Shown: positions 7,154 through 14,502, numbered from the stretch's first letter. The stretch is 16,723 nt of DNA from Bacteroidota bacterium (GCA_012838685.1 DUOU01000019.1:1-16723), one strand, 5' to 3'. Numbers and translations: made by a program. Notes: generated by a model not told the origin, from the letters alone.

Positions 7154-9196
7154 TTATAACAACTCTACGCTTCTCTTGACAAAATCGCTCAAAGCCTCTC
7201 CTTTCAACATATTGTTCGCCAAAAGGGCAAGATCAATCAGTTGTCTCACATCTTTTTTACCGGCTCCGAATGATTCCAGGATTTTTTCTCTGTTATCCTC
7301 AATCTCTTTCAGCTCAGATCTCAGTTTTTCCAGATCATCTTTCTCGAACTGACTGATTTCTTCCTCTTTTTTCTTTTTGTGCTCTCCCTCCATAAAGGCA
7401 ATCTCTTGGTTTAGTCTCTCCCTCTCTTTATCGTTAGCTAATAGCTTTTCGCCTTCAGTATTGATCAACTCATCGTTTATCCTGGTTATAAGAGGATGGT
7501 TAGGGTTTATAACGATATTGTAGCTATCCGGCATCTCTCCATAAAAACTCATACCTCCGCCCAGAGCCGACATGTCTTTCATCCTGCGCATATATTCCGA
7601 TTGGGTAATTATCATGGGCGTGTCATTGTCATCCAGCACTTCAAATTCAATATTGAATATGGCGCCCGATTTAGGCTCATATTTGAACACTTTTCTCAGG
7701 TCATTTTTTTGGGCTTCGGAAAGTACGGAATCTTTCGATGACTCTTTAGGAATCAGTCTGTCGACAGTATCCGAATCGACTCTCACAAATTTCGAATTTT
7801 CAAATTTGCTTTCCAAATGGCTTATCAGGTGTAAATCAAGCTGACCATTCATAAGTAGTACGTCATACCCCCTGTTTTTTGCTTTTTCAATATATGCGTA
7901 TTGATCTGTTTTATCGGTGGAGTACAGATATACAAGAGATTTGTTCTTGTCAGTTTGGTTATCTTTTATAAGATTTTTATATTCCTCAAATGTGAAATAT
8001 TTTCCGTCGCAATTCTTGAACAGAGCGAAGTTAACCGCTTTTTCGTAGAATTTTTCTTCGGATATCATTCCATAGTTGATGAACAACTTAAGATCGTCCC
8101 ATTTTTTCTCAAACTCTTCCCTGTTTTTCTTGAACAGGGAGTTAAGCCTGTCGGCAACTTTTTTCGTGATATGGCCGGAAATTTTCTTTACGTTTGAATC
8201 ACTTTGAAGATAACTTCTGGATACATTTAAGGGAATATCGGGAGAATCCAGTACTCCATGCAGCAAAGTGAGGAATTCAGGAACAATACCTTCCACAGAA
8301 TCAGTTACAAATACCTGGTTACAGTAAAGTTGGATTTTATTCTTCTGTATCTCAATATTGTTTTTAATTTTTGGAAAATAGAGTATGCCTGTAAGCTTAA
8401 AAGGATAATCAACATTCAGATGGATGTTGAACAGTGGTTCTTCACTGTATGGATAGAGCTCTTTGTAAAAACTGTTATAATCCTCCTCCTTCAGTTCGGA
8501 TGGTTTACGTGTCCATGCAGGCTTGGTGTTGTTTATAATTTTGTCCCTATCGGTATCCACATATTTACCATCTTTCCACTCTTTTTCCTTTCCGAAAGCG
8601 ATTTCTATGGGAAGAAATTTGCAATATTTGTTGAGCAGTTCATCGATTCTGGAATCCTCCAAAAACTCTTTCGAATCTTTATCCACATACAACACAACAT
8701 CGGTACCTCTGCTATCCTTCTCTATCCCCTCAATAGAAAATTCCGGACTACCGTTGCATGTCCATTTAACGGCTTTTGCATCGGTTTGCCACGATTTGGT
8801 AAGGACTTCAACCTTTTCAGATACCATAAATGAAGAATAGAAGCCCAAGCCAAAGTGGCCAATAATATTGGTCTGATCCTTATACTTGTCCAGAAAATCG
8901 TTCGCGCCCGAGAAGGCGATTTGGTTCAGATATTTGTCCAACTCTTCGGAAGTCATTCCTATGCCCCTGTCGGATACCGTTATGGTTTTTTTCTTTTTAT
9001 CAACAGAGACTCTTATGGTCAGATCGCCAAGATCCTCCTTAAAGTCTCCCGTAAAGGCCATAGCTTTTAGTTTTTGGGTCGCATCTATCGCATTAGAAAC
9101 AAGTTCCCTGAGAAAAATCTCATGGTCGGAATAGAGATATTTCTTTATAACTGGAAAAATATTTTCAGTTGTTACTCCAATTTTACCGGATTGCAT
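7154..9196 (-). CDS. htpG: Molecular chaperone HtpG (bacterial Hsp90)
   Basis: HtpG is a cytosolic ATP-dependent dimeric chaperone of the GHKL ATPase superfamily. With the start at 9196 it has 680 residues, normal for Bacteroidota and longer than the ~624 of E. coli. The ATP-binding N-domain shows FLRELVSNAIDA (catalytic E31, Mg-binding N35), DRGIGM (76-81) and the lid/glycine motif GHFGLGFYSSF (113-123). The middle domain contains LNVSRSYLQSD with the ATP-sensing Arg, and the C-terminal part has the charged insert EGEHKKKKEEE. An in-frame ATG at 9280 would add 28 residues (MTNSHYIPMAQ...) unlike known HtpG N-termini and would begin inside a palindrome, so I reject it; homologues begin MQxGxIGVTTENIF. 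A promoter-like site lies just upstream. Confidence 0.97.
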   Translation of the reverse strand: MQSGKIGVTTENIFPVIKKYLYSDHEIFLRELVSNAIDATQKLKAMAFTGDFKEDLGDLTIRVSVDKKKKTITVSDRGIGMTSEELDKYLNQIAFSGANDFLDKYKDQTNIIGHFGLGFYSSFMVSEKVEVLTKSWQTDAKAVKWTCNGSPEFSIEGIEKDSRGTDVVLYVDKDSKEFLEDSRIDELLNKYCKFLPIEIAFGKEKEWKDGKYVDTDRDKIINNTKPAWTRKPSELKEEDYNSFYKELYPYSEEPLFNIHLNVDYPFKLTGILYFPKIKNNIEIQKNKIQLYCNQVFVTDSVEGIVPEFLTLLHGVLDSPDIPLNVSRSYLQSDSNVKKISGHITKKVADRLNSLFKKNREEFEKKWDDLKLFINYGMISEEKFYEKAVNFALFKNCDGKYFTFEEYKNLIKDNQTDKNKSLVYLYSTDKTDQYAYIEKAKNRGYDVLLMNGQLDLHLISHLESKFENSKFVRVDSDTVDRLIPKESSKDSVLSEAQKNDLRKVFKYEPKSGAIFNIEFEVLDDNDTPMIITQSEYMRRMKDMSALGGGMSFYGEMPDSYNIVINPNHPLITRINDELINTEGEKLLANDKERERLNQEIAFMEGEHKKKKEEEISQFEKDDLEKLRSELKEIEDNREKILESFGAGKKDVRQLIDLALLANNMLKGEALSDFVKRSVELL

Positions 9197-9214
9197 ATCT
9201 AAAAAATTTAATAT

Positions 9215-9245
9215 TAAACATAGATTTTGCCTTTTAATCACCAAA
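9215..9245 (-). promoter_or_regulatory. Candidate htpG promoter
   Basis: Read on the - strand, TTTG (9245-9242), a 19-bp spacer, then TATGTTTA (9222-9215), 7 of 8 matches to the Bacteroidota -7 box TAnnTTTG. Transcription would begin near 9208, leaving a leader of only about 12 nt before the ATG at 9196. This also supports the shorter htpG start, since a start at 9280 would lie upstream of the promoter. Confidence 0.5.
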
Positions 9246-9262
9246 AGCTGTGCCATAGGGAT

Positions 9263-9283
9263 ATAATGACTATTTGTCATTAT
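9263..9283. promoter_or_regulatory. Palindrome upstream of htpG promoter; possible operator
   Basis: ATAATGAC (9263-9270) and GTCATTAT (9276-9283) are perfect inverted repeats around a 5-bp spacer, ending 17 bp upstream of the -33 element proposed for htpG. The geometry suits a dimeric regulator. I do not recognise the sequence as a known heat-shock operator. Confidence 0.4.
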
Positions 9284-9311
9284 TCTTGAATTTATTTTAT
9301 CTATTTGTCAC

Positions 9312-9338
9312 CTTTTTTTCAAAAAGTGGTTACATTTA
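9312..9338 (+). promoter_or_regulatory. A/T palindrome and -7-like box upstream of the TolB-like gene
   Basis: CTTTTT (9312-9317) and AAAAAG (9321-9326) form a small A/T palindrome; TACATTTA (9331-9338) matches TAnnTTTG at 7 of 8 positions. A TTTG at 9304-9307 is 23 bp upstream, slightly far. The gene starts at 9444, leaving a leader of about 100 nt. Confidence 0.35.
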
Positions 9339-9443
9339 TGGAGCAAATTAACCGATAATTATATAATCAAATTTTGAAGAGATCTCTGTTTTGGAATGAA
9401 TAGAGAGTCCTTTCCTGAAAATTAACCCTTAAATTCTATCCAG

Positions 9444-10361
9444 ATGAGACGTATATTACTGTTTTTTGTTTTATTGGCCATTCTACCGGTTGCAAATCTT
9501 ATTGCACAAAGTAGCGCTGCTCAGGTGAGGAGTTTTCTTGAAATTGTAGACATTAAAACCGGAAAACGAACAGTTGTGGAGTCGTTTGATTACCGCATTG
9601 AGGCTCCTAACTGGACACCCGACGGAAAATTTCTTGTATACAACAGTTCAGGAAAACTTTTTAAGATACCAGTTGAGGGGGGTGAGTCCGTTGAGATCTA
9701 CACCGGGATTGCCAATAGGTTGAACAACGACCATGTTTTAAGTTTTGACGGCACTTTTTTCGCTGTAAGCAGCAGTTATGAGGGAAGTTCAAAAGTGTTC
9801 ACCGTTCCCTATGAAGGGGGAGAGGCTACACTGGTAACGCCCCTTGGTCCCAGTTATCTTCACGGCATCTCTCCTGATGGGGAAACTTTAGCGTACTGCG
9901 CCGGAAGAGATGACAATATGGATGTATATATAATACCCAAATCCGGAGGGGAAGAGATCAGATTGACCTATGCGGAGGGGCTGGATGATGGTCCGGAATA
10001 TTCGCCTGATGGGAAATATATTTGGTTCAACTCCGTAAGATCGGGTTTGATGCAGGTATGGAGGATGAAAGCCGATGGCGGTGAACAGACTCAAATGACC
10101 TTTGAGGAGTCCAACAACTGGTTTCCACATGTTTCTCCTAATGGTAAAAAGGTATGTTATATATCGTATAAAAAAGGAGATGTTGAACCGGGAAGCCATC
10201 CCGCGAACAAGAATGTCAGGTTAATGTTGATGAAAGCAAAGGGAGGTGAACCTGAAGTGCTTGTTGAACTTTTTGGGGGACAAGGAACTCTCAATGTAAA
10301 TTCCTGGTCGCCTGACAGCAAGAAATTCGCATTTGTAAGTTATGAGTTGATAAGCGAGTAG
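9444..10361 (+). CDS. Secreted TolB-like beta-propeller protein (PD40/WD40-like repeats)
   Basis: This is a 305-residue exported protein. A signal peptide (1-21, ending ANLIAQ) is followed by PD40-type propeller repeats, recognisable from recurring motifs: APNWTPDGKFLVY, LHGISPDGETLAY, GPEYSPDGKYIWF, FPHVSPNGKKVCY and NSWSPDSKKFAFV. Between them lie strand pairs of the form VFTVPYEGGEATLVT and VWRMKADGGEQTQMT. That gives five or six blades, like the C-terminal half of TolB, but there is no TolB N-terminal domain and no Tol-Pal genes nearby, so it is not called tolB. Such proteins usually bind protein or carbohydrate partners in the periplasm; the ligand is unknown. It diverges from htpG and converges on the gene ending at 10365, with only 3 bp between stops. 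Confidence 0.88.
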   Translation: MRRILLFFVLLAILPVANLIAQSSAAQVRSFLEIVDIKTGKRTVVESFDYRIEAPNWTPDGKFLVYNSSGKLFKIPVEGGESVEIYTGIANRLNNDHVLSFDGTFFAVSSSYEGSSKVFTVPYEGGEATLVTPLGPSYLHGISPDGETLAYCAGRDDNMDVYIIPKSGGEEIRLTYAEGLDDGPEYSPDGKYIWFNSVRSGLMQVWRMKADGGEQTQMTFEESNNWFPHVSPNGKKVCYISYKKGDVEPGSHPANKNVRLMLMKAKGGEPEVLVELFGGQGTLNVNSWSPDSKKFAFVSYELISE

Positions 10362-10364
10362 GCC

Positions 10365-10883
10365 TTAAAAATACATTGGATACCGGAAAAAGAAGAATAA
10401 AAACGCGGCCAGCATCAACCCGATAAACAGGGCGACAGCGATAAATGCCCTGTTTCTTCGTTGTTTGAAGATTATTATATTAAACTCGCTTATAAATCGT
10501 TTGACAACATTGTGAATCCTGAGGACCATATTGTTGTTGATAGGGATCAACGCATCAACTTTTTGGTTTAATGCCCCTTTGATTTTCTGAAGATTAATAG
10601 GTTGGACCAGTAAGATAATACCTCTGCCAGGTAGTGTCTCTTTTACCCTTCCAATAAATTCGTTCAGCATATCAATTTTTTCAACACTCTCCGTGAAACC
10701 TATGATGGCTACAACACATAAGTTAATGTTGGCCAATTCTTCGCAGTGTCCGATAAACTGATCCTTATTGTGGAAAGAGGTTACAAGATATCTGGTATTA
10801 TCCGAGAATCTTTTTCTGATACTTTCGGTATAGTTCCTATGGTCGTCGTAACAGATTATATGTGTTATTTTTGAAGTGGCCAT
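10365..10883 (-). CDS. Tail-anchored receiver-like protein lacking the phosphoacceptor Asp
   Basis: I see no clear family match. Residues 1-135 follow a receiver-like alpha/beta pattern: a first strand ending ICYDD with an acidic pair (D13, D14), a hydrophobic third strand LCVVAIIGF, a fourth strand GIILLVQPIN and a fifth VDALIPINN. In true receivers the third strand ends in the phosphorylated Asp and the fifth in Lys-Pro; here those positions read G/F and I113-P, and the fourth-strand Thr/Ser is Val, so phosphotransfer is unlikely. A single C-terminal membrane helix (about 146-167, FIAVALFIGLMLAAFLF) would anchor it with the domain in the cytoplasm. It begins 9 bp after the gene upstream in the cluster led by a LytTR regulator. 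The fold is inferred by eye; the gene is likely real. Confidence 0.75.
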   Translation of the reverse strand: MATSKITHIICYDDHRNYTESIRKRFSDNTRYLVTSFHNKDQFIGHCEELANINLCVVAIIGFTESVEKIDMLNEFIGRVKETLPGRGIILLVQPINLQKIKGALNQKVDALIPINNNMVLRIHNVVKRFISEFNIIIFKQRRNRAFIAVALFIGLMLAAFLFFFFRYPMYF

Positions 10884-10892
10884 TTAGTTGAA

Positions 10893-11699
10893 TTATTTCT
10901 GGTTTCGGATATCAACGTTGGAGTAGAATTTCCAAATGCCCTTTTCAAGAATAAAGGCATCGAAAGAGAGAGCAGATCCATAAGAGGGAACGGAGCTTTC
11001 CTCGTTCAAGAATGCGGCCAGATGATCAAAAACAACCGATTTGTTCGAATGAAATCTTAAGCTGACAACACCATCAGAGGAGTATTTCAGAATATGTCTT
11101 TTAAGTGTCGCTCCGTTCATGTCAAGAACGCCATCGCCAAAATAAATACCATTATCGTCGAAACCAACAATATCGATTATTTTTCGGGATTCGCCCAGAG
11201 CGGTATAGTCATATCCCAGCACCATATATAAATCTCTCCTATTGCTTCTGAAATGGCGGACATCATAATAGAGGGCTCCGTACCAATCATCTGCCCCGAA
11301 CACCTTACTTGAGTCAATTCCCGCGACATTGTATTTTCCTTCGAGCTTGAAGACTCTGTTCTCTTTCTTATTTTTTTTGATGAAATAGCAATAGTAGCTA
11401 TTATCCCCATCTGAATCCATAACGTTCCAATTGACAATTTTAAGGTTTTTGTCGTTTGATTGTAACTCGCCCAGGAACTTGACACCTGACAGTTGATTTT
11501 TGAATATTGTATCTGAGTATATGTAGCCCTCAACAAGGGTTCTGATAGAATCGTTGATTATCGGTTTATCGTTGTCGGAGGCGACAATAATTCTATCGTA
11601 CATCAGGTTGAGTGACCTTGAAAGGTCGCTTTGACAATAAGAGACATTAGACCTGAAAGATATGACCGCCAAAAAAATAAGAATACATATTCTTTTCAT
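10893..11699 (-). CDS. Secreted protein of unknown function, Bacteroidota-conserved type
   Basis: This 268-residue protein begins with a signal peptide (MKRICILIFLAVISF, cleaved near SYCQ). I take ATG 11699 as the start because the in-frame ATG at 11759 would place 20 polar residues before the signal. The mature part has a recurring all-beta look: DWYGALYYDVRHF, YMVLGYDYTALGESRKIIDI, GIYFGDGVLDMNG, VVSLRFHSNKSVVFDHLAAF, IWKFYSNVD. The GxD..x..S+KIIDI / FG / VVFDHL pattern matches an uncharacterised periplasmic family I recall in Bacteroidota. No catalytic motif is apparent. Its neighbours are an aminotransferase 108 bp upstream and the tail-anchored receiver-like gene 9 bp downstream. Function is unknown; exported location is the firm part. 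Confidence 0.82.
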   Translation of the reverse strand: MKRICILIFLAVISFRSNVSYCQSDLSRSLNLMYDRIIVASDNDKPIINDSIRTLVEGYIYSDTIFKNQLSGVKFLGELQSNDKNLKIVNWNVMDSDGDNSYYCYFIKKNKKENRVFKLEGKYNVAGIDSSKVFGADDWYGALYYDVRHFRSNRRDLYMVLGYDYTALGESRKIIDIVGFDDNGIYFGDGVLDMNGATLKRHILKYSSDGVVSLRFHSNKSVVFDHLAAFLNEESSVPSYGSALSFDAFILEKGIWKFYSNVDIRNQK

Positions 11700-11807
11700 C
11701 AGTTTTTTTAATTTTTCATCTGTCAGCTGAACCCCAGGCTCAGTGCGGCCAAATAACATAATCTAACAATCATTTCGGGTTGTATGCCCGCAATTATCGT
11801 GCCTGTT

Positions 11808-13010
11808 TTATATAATCACATCCTTTGCCGTTTTATCTAGCAAATCAACGACCCTGGCGCAGCTCTCCTCCGCCTCTTTAACGGACATTACCAGTGGGGG
11901 AGCGATTCTGAAGGCTTTATCGTTGAACAGGAAATAGTCTATCAGCAGTCCATGTTCCGGCGCATGGTTGACCGCATAGCCAACATAATCTTTATTGGAA
12001 AGTTCGATGGCCAGGAGCAGGCCTTCACCTCTGATAGCGGTAATTGCCGGATGGATTAACCTCTTTTTGAAGACACTTGATATCAAACGGCAATTTTCCG
12101 TTAAATCATGGTCCAGTATTACTTTTAGGGAAGCAAGTCCGGCCGCGCAACAGACAGGGTGTCCGCCAAAAGTGGTAATGTGTCCCAATTGGGGGTTGAA
12201 CGATAGGGCCGACATTATTTCGCGGGATGAGATGAATGCCCCCAGGGGCAGGCCTCCTCCCACCGCTTTTGCCAGCACCAGGATATCGGGTACCACACCA
12301 TATTTGTCGATAGCGAAAAGTTCACCCAAACGGCCAAAGCCGGTTTGTACTTCGTCAAATACCAGAAGTGCGCCGCTTTCGTCGCATTTTTTCCTTAAAG
12401 CTGGTAGGAATCCCTCCTCGGGCAAGATAACCCCTGCTTCCGCCTGTACAGGTTCCACAACAACACATGCGGTTGAGTTGTCTATGGCGTTAAGTGAGTT
12501 AAAATCGTTGAACCTGATCTGGACAGTGCCCGGCAGTAACGGGCGGAAGCTGTTTTTGTATGTTTCGGCCCCCTGTAAGCTCAATGCCCCGTGCGTTCCC
12601 CCATGATATCCGTCAATAAAACTGATTATTTTGTGTCTGCCCGTATATCTTTTCGCCAGTTTCATTGCCCCCTCAATCGCCTCACTTCCCGAATTCACGA
12701 AATAGACTGATTCGAGTTTTTCGGGCAGCAGGTCGATCAATGCCTTAGCATATTCAGTTTGGGGTGTTTGTACTATCTCCCCATAAACCATCAGATGAAG
12801 ATATAGGTCGATCTGTTTTTTGATCGCGTTGATAACCTCGGGGTGTCTGTGTCCGGTATTGCTGACAGAGACCCCTGAGATCAGGTCGATATAGTTTTTT
12901 CCATTCGGACCATAAAGTTTGACACCCTCGGCTTTTTCAATTTCCAGCATAAGCGGTGTGGGGGATGTTTGCCCCAGGTAATCAATAAAAATCTCTTTGT
13001 TGGTGGGCAT
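11808..13010 (-). CDS. Class-III pyridoxal-phosphate aminotransferase (acetylornithine/ornithine aminotransferase-like)
   Basis: This 400-residue fold-type I PLP enzyme transfers an amino group from an omega-amino or related substrate to an oxo acid. Visible are the phosphate-binding NSGSEAIEGA (106-115), GYHGGTHGA (134-142) with the ring-stacking aromatic, EPVQAEAGV (186-194), FDEVQTGFGR (218-227) with the PLP-pyridine Asp, and the Schiff-base Lys K248 in LAKAVGGGLPLGAF. TTFGGHPVCCAAG supplies the Thr that binds phosphate from the other subunit. All catalytic parts are intact. The exact substrate cannot be read from sequence: acetylornithine, ornithine, 4-aminobutyrate and diamines are all handled by this class, and no arginine-pathway genes are adjacent. 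It begins 14 bp after the LytTR regulator stop, suggesting one transcript. Confidence 0.93.
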   Translation of the reverse strand: MPTNKEIFIDYLGQTSPTPLMLEIEKAEGVKLYGPNGKNYIDLISGVSVSNTGHRHPEVINAIKKQIDLYLHLMVYGEIVQTPQTEYAKALIDLLPEKLESVYFVNSGSEAIEGAMKLAKRYTGRHKIISFIDGYHGGTHGALSLQGAETYKNSFRPLLPGTVQIRFNDFNSLNAIDNSTACVVVEPVQAEAGVILPEEGFLPALRKKCDESGALLVFDEVQTGFGRLGELFAIDKYGVVPDILVLAKAVGGGLPLGAFISSREIMSALSFNPQLGHITTFGGHPVCCAAGLASLKVILDHDLTENCRLISSVFKKRLIHPAITAIRGEGLLLAIELSNKDYVGYAVNHAPEHGLLIDYFLFNDKAFRIAPPLVMSVKEAEESCARVVDLLDKTAKDVII

Positions 13011-13024
13011 TATATATCTTGGAT

Positions 13025-13732
13025 TTATTTGACCATCAGGTTTATGTCGTTTAGCAGATCATTTCGAAACGATTTGCCTAACGGAATATTGATTATGGTT
13101 GAGCCGTTGTATAGATCAACCGACGAATCTGTTATTGTTTTTATCATTGACTTGTTCACGATAAAAGACCTATGGGTTCTTACGAACAAACTCGAAGGCA
13201 TCAGTTCTGAAATTGCTTTCATAGTAAAATGTACGGTATATCTATCGGTTTGCGTATTGATCATAATGTAGTTTTCCAACGCCTCAATATATACAATATC
13301 CTTGAGTATCAGTTTTACCAGGGTATTGCCGCTTTTTACGAATACCTCCTTGTTTTCATTAACGTCCTTAACATTGCCGGCAAAATACCTTGACACTTTA
13401 TCCACAGCTTTGCAGAACCTGCCGTAAGAGATCGGTTTTATCAGATAATCCGCGACGTTGAAATCATAGGCCCTGGCGGCGAATCCCTCTTCGGAGGAGG
13501 TGACTATAATGTTTGGAGGAGATTCAAGACTGGCGAGAAAATCAAAACCATCCATTTCAGGCATCATTATATCGAGAAATACCAGTTCTATATCATTTCT
13601 GTTGGTTAAAAGGTTTCTGGCTTCAAGGGGACTGTCAAACGACCCTATCAAAGTCAGTGAGGTGTTCTTTTTTATATACCCCTCCAAAACTTTTCCGGAT
13701 ACCTTATCGTCATCTACAATGATACAGTTCAT
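13025..13732 (-). CDS. LytTR-family response regulator
   Basis: A two-component response regulator of 235 residues. The N-terminal receiver (1-120) has the acidic cluster D7-D8-D9, phosphoacceptor D54 in VFLDIMMPEMDG, T78 and K99 in YLIKP, so it should be phosphorylated by a histidine kinase. The C-terminal LytTR domain (about 128-235) has the features of this beta-type DNA-binding domain: VFVKSGNTLVKL, DIVYIEALENYIMI, FVRTHRSFIVNKSMI. Such regulators bind direct-repeat DNA at promoters. No LytS-type or other kinase gene is in the window, so its partner is elsewhere. It heads a same-strand cluster with an aminotransferase 14 bp downstream. A good promoter-like site lies 31 bp upstream of the ATG. 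Confidence 0.96.
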   Translation of the reverse strand: MNCIIVDDDKVSGKVLEGYIKKNTSLTLIGSFDSPLEARNLLTNRNDIELVFLDIMMPEMDGFDFLASLESPPNIIVTSSEEGFAARAYDFNVADYLIKPISYGRFCKAVDKVSRYFAGNVKDVNENKEVFVKSGNTLVKLILKDIVYIEALENYIMINTQTDRYTVHFTMKAISELMPSSLFVRTHRSFIVNKSMIKTITDSSVDLYNGSTIINIPLGKSFRNDLLNDINLMVK

Positions 13733-13762
13733 CTGTTTAAATTTTTTGAATTTTGGATTAAA

Positions 13763-13793
13763 AAAATTTAAGCATGTTCAGTAACGCTACAAA
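13763..13793 (-). promoter_or_regulatory. Candidate promoter of the LytTR-regulator cluster
   Basis: On the - strand, TTTG (13793-13790), a 19-bp spacer, and TAAATTTT (13770-13763), 7 of 8 matches to TAnnTTTG. The geometry is the same as at htpG. Start of transcription would be near 13756, giving a leader of about 24 nt. Confidence 0.5.
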
Positions 13794-13866
13794 ATCCACG
13801 CATCAATATTCATTAATTCAAAACAGTGGTTGTTTTCTCTTCCAATATTCTTTTCAAGGGTAAAGT

Positions 13867-13903
13867 AAAACTCAAAGATAGGAAATTTTTAATCTTGAGT
13901 TTG
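13867..13903. other. Imperfect hairpin between the HU terminator and the LytTR promoter
   Basis: AAACTCAA (13868-13875) pairs with TTGAGTTT (13895-13902), and GAT (13877-13879) with ATC (13892-13894), leaving one bulged A and a 12-nt loop. It is outside any gene and has no T-run directly after it on either strand. It may be a remnant, a regulatory site or part of a small RNA. Confidence 0.35.
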
Positions 13904-13925
13904 GTGGCGCGGGCGATTAAGCCAA

Positions 13926-13960
13926 TAAAAAAGCCTTTCCAGATTTTAGAAAGGCTTTTT
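13926..13960 (-). terminator. Rho-independent terminator of the HU gene
   Basis: AAAAAGCCTTTC (13928-13939) and GAAAGGCTTTTT (13949-13960) are perfect inverted repeats around a 9-nt loop. Read on the - strand the stem is GC-centred and ends in a T-run (complement of 13927-13932), 26 bp after the HU stop codon. Confidence 0.9.
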
Positions 13961-13985
13961 CCATTCATAATAAAGGAAGAAATAA

Positions 13986-14255
13986 TCAGAGCGATTTGTT
14001 TAATGCCGGAGCTGCTTTAAATTTGACAACTTTCTTGGCAGGAACTTTCAACTGTTCGCCAGTCCTTGGGTTACGTACGGTGCGGGCATTTCTCTTTTCA
14101 ACTTTGAAGGTGCCCAGACCAGGGAGTTGGATTCTTTCGCCTTTTTTCATTGCTTTACCAAAAGCAGAGACGAAAGCGTTCAACGCTTTCCCTGAATCTT
14201 TGATCGTAAGACCTGCCTCGGCAGCAATCGCATTAACTAATTCTTTTTTCGTCAT
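13986..14255 (-). CDS. HU family DNA-binding protein
   Basis: A complete 89-residue HU-type nucleoid protein that binds and bends DNA as a dimer. The N-terminal helices (MTKKELVNAIAAEAGL, then KALNAFVSAFGKAMKKGE) are followed by the core motif IQLPGLGTFKVEKRNARTVRNP and the beta-arm with RNPRTGEQLKVPAKK, including the Pro that intercalates at DNA kinks. The tail KVVKFKAAPALNKSL closes the dimer helix. It differs clearly from the HU-like protein at the left edge, whose arm has ARNISKN instead. It stands alone: its own promoter-like site lies upstream and a strong terminator downstream. The upstream ATG context is A/T-rich (AAATTATTTGTC before ATG), normal for a strongly expressed Bacteroidota gene lacking a Shine-Dalgarno site. 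Confidence 0.97.
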   Translation of the reverse strand: MTKKELVNAIAAEAGLTIKDSGKALNAFVSAFGKAMKKGERIQLPGLGTFKVEKRNARTVRNPRTGEQLKVPAKKVVKFKAAPALNKSL

Positions 14256-14297
14256 GACAAATAATTTAAAGGGTTAACTTAACAGTTATTATGAATA

Positions 14298-14305
14298 CAA
14301 ATTTA
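14298..14305 (-). promoter_or_regulatory. Candidate HU promoter -7 box
   Basis: TAAATTTG on the - strand (14305-14298) matches TAnnTTTG exactly. T-rich sequence lies 15-23 bp upstream (TTTTTTTG), giving a TTTT at 19-bp spacing rather than a clean TTTG. The predicted leader is about 36 nt and contains an 11-bp palindrome GTTAACTTAAC (14273-14283). Confidence 0.5.
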
Positions 14306-14408
14306 TTATTTAATAACAAACAAAAAAATTTTTCTCTCCTATTTTCCACAAACAATGGTACTTTGAGGATAAACAGCACTGTTTTTTTGACTTAAATATG
14401 GTATTTTG

Positions 14409-14430
14409 GATTTTTCGTGTCGGAAAAATC
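14409..14430. other. Perfect 8-bp hairpin in the HU-yicC intergenic region
   Basis: GATTTTTC (14409-14416) and GAAAAATC (14423-14430) flank a 6-nt loop GTGTCG. It has no following T-run, so it is not a typical terminator. It lies about 100 bp upstream of the proposed HU transcription start and 70 bp upstream of the proposed yicC promoter. Confidence 0.4.
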
Positions 14431-14502
14431 TCCAATATTACCTTCTGCACAGCTAAACAGTTATCGGTTTTTGATTGGTTTTATCTTTCCAATTGGCCAA
14501 AG

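Noticed and set aside
8258..8833. 191-codon open frame on the + strand
   Set aside because: It lies entirely antisense inside htpG, whose protein is unambiguous; the translation is rich in Phe/Ile and has no recognisable domain.
9197..9280. 28-residue N-terminal extension of htpG from the ATG at 9280
   Set aside because: Known HtpG proteins begin at MQxGxIGVTTENIF, and the extension would start upstream of the proposed promoter and inside a palindrome.
11995..12606. 203-codon open frame on the + strand
   Set aside because: Antisense to the class-III aminotransferase in a stretch without stops caused by its codon use; Ser/Pro-rich product without motifs.
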